From positions 1-37,939 of the IMG/VR virus record IMGVR_UViG_3300021963_000309: a stretch of DNA of 37,939 nt. The stretch is one strand, 5' to 3'. The notes below the pieces were generated by a model. It was not told the DNA's origin. It did not search any database and worked only from the letters and a program-made list of their open reading frames with translations. Shown piece after piece: positions 34,205 to 37,939 of the stretch. Within the stretch, counting starts at the first letter, position 1, and every line of letters begins with the position of its first letter. The translations under genes and the position numbers were made by a program. The stretch comes from a virus.

Positions 34205-37200
34205 TCAACCCTCTAAGTTCTTGATTCTATTCTTCAGATTTTCGATTTCTTTCTGTTGCTCTTTAATTGCTTCAATAAGTACACCAACAATGTTTCCATA
34301 AGAAACTGATTTTGTACCATTTTCATCTTGCTCTACCAATTCAGGTAGAACAGTTTCTACATTTTGTGCAATTAGACCAACAGAAGACTTATTATCTTCT
34401 ATCCATTCGAATCTAACTCCATTTAAGGAGTTTACAATATCTAATGCATTTTCAATAGGTCTAATATTAGTCTTCTTGTTTTCATCTGATGTAGAAGTAA
34501 ACTGAGTAGCAAATAAGTTACCAAATGCATCAAGCCTTGCGGTTATATTTTGTGAGGTTCCTCCAGTTACTGTTCCAGTTCTGAATAAGAGTTGACCTGG
34601 ATATGTTGATGCATTTCCACCAACAAAATCAATTTGACCACCTCTTGCTGATGAAGATGCAACACCACCACTAAAAATTTGTATGCTTCCTACACTAGAA
34701 TTACCGCTAATAACTGCGGGTTTTGTAGTCATATCAGAGGATTGGACAATTAAGTTGTATTCACCACCAACATCTGCAGCACCACCTCGGAAATTACCAG
34801 CACCACCAAAAATTGTTGTTCCAACTGCAACTTTAGTGTAGAACAATGTATCTCCACCAACTTCAAGTTTTGCACCAAATGCCGGTGTTAATCCAACACC
34901 AATTTGGCCATTAGATTGTGCAGTTAATGTATATGCAGTTGGTGAGTTGTCTACTAGTAGTGAAGTGCTCTTTACTTGACCAGTAGAAATTATATTTGGA
35001 GAATATAGAGTATTAGTAGATGGAACAAAGTTTAAAGCACTTGAATCTATAAGTAAATCAGTATTACCTGATGACGCATTAACAAAGACAATGTTACAGA
35101 AAGATGGTATTACTGAATTATTTGTAACAAATCCATAACTTGAATATGTAGCATTAGTTGCATTGGTAGCAGTACCTGCGCTTGTTGCATAAGTAGCAAT
35201 ACCTGCATTTGTTGCATATGTTGCTATTCCTGAGTTTGTTGCATAAGTTGCATTACCAGTAAGATTTCCTACAAATCCACCAGTTGATGTTGTAACACCA
35301 GAAACCTTAAGTGATTGAGTATCTAACTGACCAAATACTGTTGCACCAACACCAGTTGTTTCAAATTGTTTTGAATTTGCATAGTAAAGTCTTGTTTCTG
35401 CACCATAAATAAATCCTGCATATTGAGATCCATCGGTATTTTGTAAGAAAATATTCGCAGGAGATCTTACAAACAAATTAGATGTGCTTTCAAATAATCT
35501 TTGAGAACCAACATATAAATCATCGCTGGCCTTTAATGATTGTGCCGTTAGTATTCCAGAAATATTAGCAGAAGCAATATTTCTAAGATTTCTAGAACTA
35601 TCTAAAACTTGAGTAGTTGCTACATAAAGGTTAGGAACTGTAGCAATGCCGCTGCTAGTAAAGTTTACAGCAGATAAGTATTGTGAACCAAATGCAGTGG
35701 TATTTAAAGTCGCAAATGTTGCGATACCAGTGAAGTTAGCATTTGTTCCATTAACATAAGTTACATTTCCTACACTAGAATTTAAGGTAGAAATAGTACC
35801 AATTCCACTATAATTTAGATCAGTACCAGAAATATAAGTTCCGTTTACTCTTGTGCTATTAATTGTTGGAATAGTACCAATTCCAGATAAATCAATATTT
35901 GTTCCACTAGTGTAAGTAGCATCCAATCTAGAAATAGTACCAATTCCGGAATAATTTAAATTAGTACCGGAAAGACGAGTAATAGTAGATAGTCCAGTAT
36001 AATTTAATTCAGTGCCTGTTAGTGAAGTAACAATACCAGAAGCCGCTCTGAGATTTTGTATTGTTCCAATACCAGAGTAATTAAAGTTTGTTCCACTTAT
36101 ATGTGTAACAACACCACTTACAACATTAATGTTTGGGGCACTAACAGTTCCACCAATTTGTGGGTTTTGAGTTAAGGTATATGCAGCACCATTACCAACT
36201 AAGATAGATCCTAAAGATGGAGTTGCTACGATTCCAGTTCCTCCTTTAGTTACTGGAATTGAACTTGTTAAGTTGATCGGATCTAGGTAGTATGAACCAT
36301 GATGTCCATCTAATTGATCAGCATCAACATCACCACCCTCATCTGAAGTTTTAATTCTTACTGAACCGTTACTACCAAGAGCAAAAGTACTCTTTTTAAA
36401 TCTGGAAACACCTAGACTACCATAGTCATCAGATACAGATGTGTTTGAATCAGCTCTATTAAGTGAAATATTTACGTTACCATAATATGTTGTTATTCCA
36501 GCAGAAGCATCAAATCCAGCACTACTAGAAACTGTTATTGGTTCTGTAGTTCCAATTCCAACACCTTTGGCTACCTTTTGATAGGTAGAGTTTCCTGCTA
36601 AGAATGTATCAGCAGAAGCACTTCCAGAACCAGCAAGTCTTGATGGACTTACAGTACCTGAAATAATATTTGATGCATCAATATTTGCACTAGAGTTAAT
36701 GCTAAATGAGGATTCTTGTGACGATGATGTATTAACTACGTTTGTTACTACTACATTCTGCTCTGTAAATGTAATATTACCGGATCCAGTAGATCCTAAA
36801 GATACTGGATTTACAGTAATTCCATTGATAGATGATGTAGAATCTGATTTTAATGTATGTAAAGTAAATGAATTTGTCGTTACAGATCCAACAAAGTAGA
36901 AATTATTTGAAGTTAATCCTTGAGGTAATGTTGATCCTGTTATTTTTACTGGATCACCTGTAGTGTATCCATGAGAACTTAATATAATAGAGTTACTTAC
37001 TGTATTGACTCCAACCCTTGTTAATGATTGAGTTCCAGTTCCAGTTGATGATAAATCTCTTATTGAACTTAGATTATAAGTGCTGTAAAGTTCTACTGAA
37101 GAAATACCGACCGCCTTTACAAAATATGTTTGGCCATCAGTTAATCCTCCAATTACTGCTCCACCGGATGAACTATAAACAATTGGATCACCATTTGAGA

Positions 37201-37939
37201 AACTGTGATTTCCTGTAAAAATTATTCTGTTTAAAACAGTGTCTACATCACTAGCAGAATTAAATGTTTCAGTATAGTTTGTTGTTAATGATGTAGTTAA
37301 ACCTACTGCACTTCCGTCCTGAATATAATTTGGAGATGATGTTGAAGCAGTTAATTTAATACCATTACCAATCAAAGTATATAATCTTGTTTCAACATTG
37401 GAAACGGTTAATGTGGAATAATTGGTTCCGCTAATCGGTAAAGAATTTAATACTAGAATATCACCAACCTGATATCCTCTACCACCATAGGTTAAGTCTA
37501 CTGAAGTAACACTACCTAAACCACTTACAGTAACGCTAGCTCTAGTAGATGTTCCAATACCAGTTGAAGATGCGACAGAGACGTTTGTATAAATTCCTGG
37601 AGTATATCCAGATCCTCCATAACTAATGGATAAATTGGTTAGAACACCTTTGACTAAACCAGTAGTTCCATATCCAACAGTTGTTGGTACAGTTACAATA
37701 CCAACAGCACCATCATTTATTCCTAGTATAGAATCTCCGTTATCAAAATCATAATTTCTAGTATTATCACTTAGAACTAAGTATTGACTAATATTATCAT
37801 TAATTAATTGATAAGTAAGTGTTGCAATACCAGTATTTTCTACAACATAATCACCAGACCTTAGATCTTTTGCTGGAATATCATCAACTAAACCTGTTCT
37901 TGCTCCACTTCCTTCTGCATAATAGAAGTTAGAAGCTCT
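34205..37939 (-). CDS. Large tail fibre with S74 chaperone (N-terminus outside window)
   Basis: The frame is open from 34205 to the right edge (1244 residues) without a stop and without a credible start, so the N-terminus is outside. The first residues contain two Y-G-G-x-G-Y elements (ISYGGSGYTPGIY, LTYGGRGYQVGD). The centre has many repeats like SGTNLNYSGIGTISRL, a rod-like beta solenoid. The last 96 residues are an S74 domain (S-D-E-N-K-K dyad region, VGLIAQNVE, C-terminal coiled coil). Probably the long tail fibre; first gene of the late run in this window. Confidence 0.93.
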   Translation of the reverse strand, partial: RASNFYYAEGSGARTGLVDDIPAKDLRSGDYVVENTGIATLTYQLINDNISQYLVLSDNTRNYDFDNGDSILGINDGAVGIVTVPTTVGYGTTGLVKGVLTNLSISYGGSGYTPGIYTNVSVASSTGIGTSTRASVTVSGLGSVTSVDLTYGGRGYQVGDILVLNSLPISGTNYSTLTVSNVETRLYTLIGNGIKLTASTSSPNYIQDGSAVGLTTSLTTNYTETFNSASDVDTVLNRIIFTGNHSFSNGDPIVYSSSGGAVIGGLTDGQTYFVKAVGISSVELYSTYNLSSIRDLSSTGTGTQSLTRVGVNTVSNSIILSSHGYTTGDPVKITGSTLPQGLTSNNFYFVGSVTTNSFTLHTLKSDSTSSINGITVNPVSLGSTGSGNITFTEQNVVVTNVVNTSSSQESSFSINSSANIDASNIISGTVSPSRLAGSGSASADTFLAGNSTYQKVAKGVGIGTTEPITVSSSAGFDASAGITTYYGNVNISLNRADSNTSVSDDYGSLGVSRFKKSTFALGSNGSVRIKTSDEGGDVDADQLDGHHGSYYLDPINLTSSIPVTKGGTGIVATPSLGSILVGNGAAYTLTQNPQIGGTVSAPNINVVSGVVTHISGTNFNYSGIGTIQNLRAASGIVTSLTGTELNYTGLSTITRLSGTNLNYSGIGTISRLDATYTSGTNIDLSGIGTIPTINSTRVNGTYISGTDLNYSGIGTISTLNSSVGNVTYVNGTNANFTGIATFATLNTTAFGSQYLSAVNFTSSGIATVPNLYVATTQVLDSSRNLRNIASANISGILTAQSLKASDDLYVGSQRLFESTSNLFVRSPANIFLQNTDGSQYAGFIYGAETRLYYANSKQFETTGVGATVFGQLDTQSLKVSGVTTSTGGFVGNLTGNATYATNSGIATYATNAGIATYATSAGTATNATNATYSSYGFVTNNSVIPSFCNIVFVNASSGNTDLLIDSSALNFVPSTNTLYSPNIISTGQVKSTSLLVDNSPTAYTLTAQSNGQIGVGLTPAFGAKLEVGGDTLFYTKVAVGTTIFGGAGNFRGGAADVGGEYNLIVQSSDMTTKPAVISGNSSVGSIQIFSGGVASSSARGGQIDFVGGNASTYPGQLLFRTGTVTGGTSQNITARLDAFGNLFATQFTSTSDENKKTNIRPIENALDIVNSLNGVRFEWIEDNKSSVGLIAQNVETVLPELVEQDENGTKSVSYGNIVGVLIEAIKEQQKEIENLKNRIKNLEG

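Overview
The window reads as part of a T4-like marine cyanophage (a Synechococcus or Prochlorococcus myovirus). Four things support this: a phage-type peptide deformylase; a late tail-fibre block with two S74 intramolecular-chaperone fibres and polyglycine adhesins; NATAAATA-type late promoters; and a very long run of tiny, tightly packed accessory genes of the sort cyanomyoviruses carry between their core modules. The base composition is fairly AT-rich. Every gene I accept lies on the minus strand, so transcription runs from high to low coordinates. No tRNA, rRNA, CRISPR array, integrase or insertion sequence was seen.

Layout in order of transcription. (1) 37939-26724 is the late structural block: a giant fibre with an S74 domain that runs off the right edge, an RCC1-propeller/polyglycine fibre, a small MAHFA-type protein, a 2-oxoglutarate/Fe(II) oxygenase, a sulfotransferase-like enzyme, a DUF4376-type fibre-assembly protein, a second S74 fibre, a small fibre protein, a glycine-rich adhesin and a second MAHFA protein, closed by a strong UACG-loop terminator. 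Late promoters of NATAAATA type sit inside the block. (2) 26695-23392 holds a 35-residue membrane peptide, a protein with Cys-His-Asp landmarks, an unknown 402-residue protein with its own sigma70-type promoter, and a DEAH-box SF2 helicase with its own promoter and terminator. (3) 23357-12560 and on to about 4640 is a mosaic of about 75 small genes, most of unknown function, commonly overlapping by 1 to 17 nt. Recognisable members are a beta-class DNA methyltransferase, a cytidine/dCMP deaminase-like protein, an RlpA-like double-psi barrel protein, a peptide deformylase, a stomatin-tail-like membrane protein, two secreted proteins and several one- or two-span membrane proteins. (4) 4640-2800 contains two AT-rich non-coding stretches built from ATCTCG/ATCTAG repeats that flank a small helix-turn-helix gene. 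(5) 2800-1 holds further small genes and a 302-residue protein with nucleotidyltransferase (ligase-fold) motifs.

The most interesting pattern is regulatory. At fourteen gene starts an imperfect dyad with the plus-strand proximal arm GTGGACAGT (variants GTGGCCAGT, GTGACAC, GTGCCAC) lies 28-31 bp upstream of a -10-like hexamer, which in turn precedes a start codon by roughly 0-25 nt of leader. Nearly all of these promoters lack a -35 box. This looks like a phage-specific promoter class with its own activator or operator. A second set of classical TTGAC-N17/18-TATAAT promoters, often with the -35 box overlapping the stop codon of the gene before, probably represents early genes read by the host polymerase, and NATAAATA marks the late genes.
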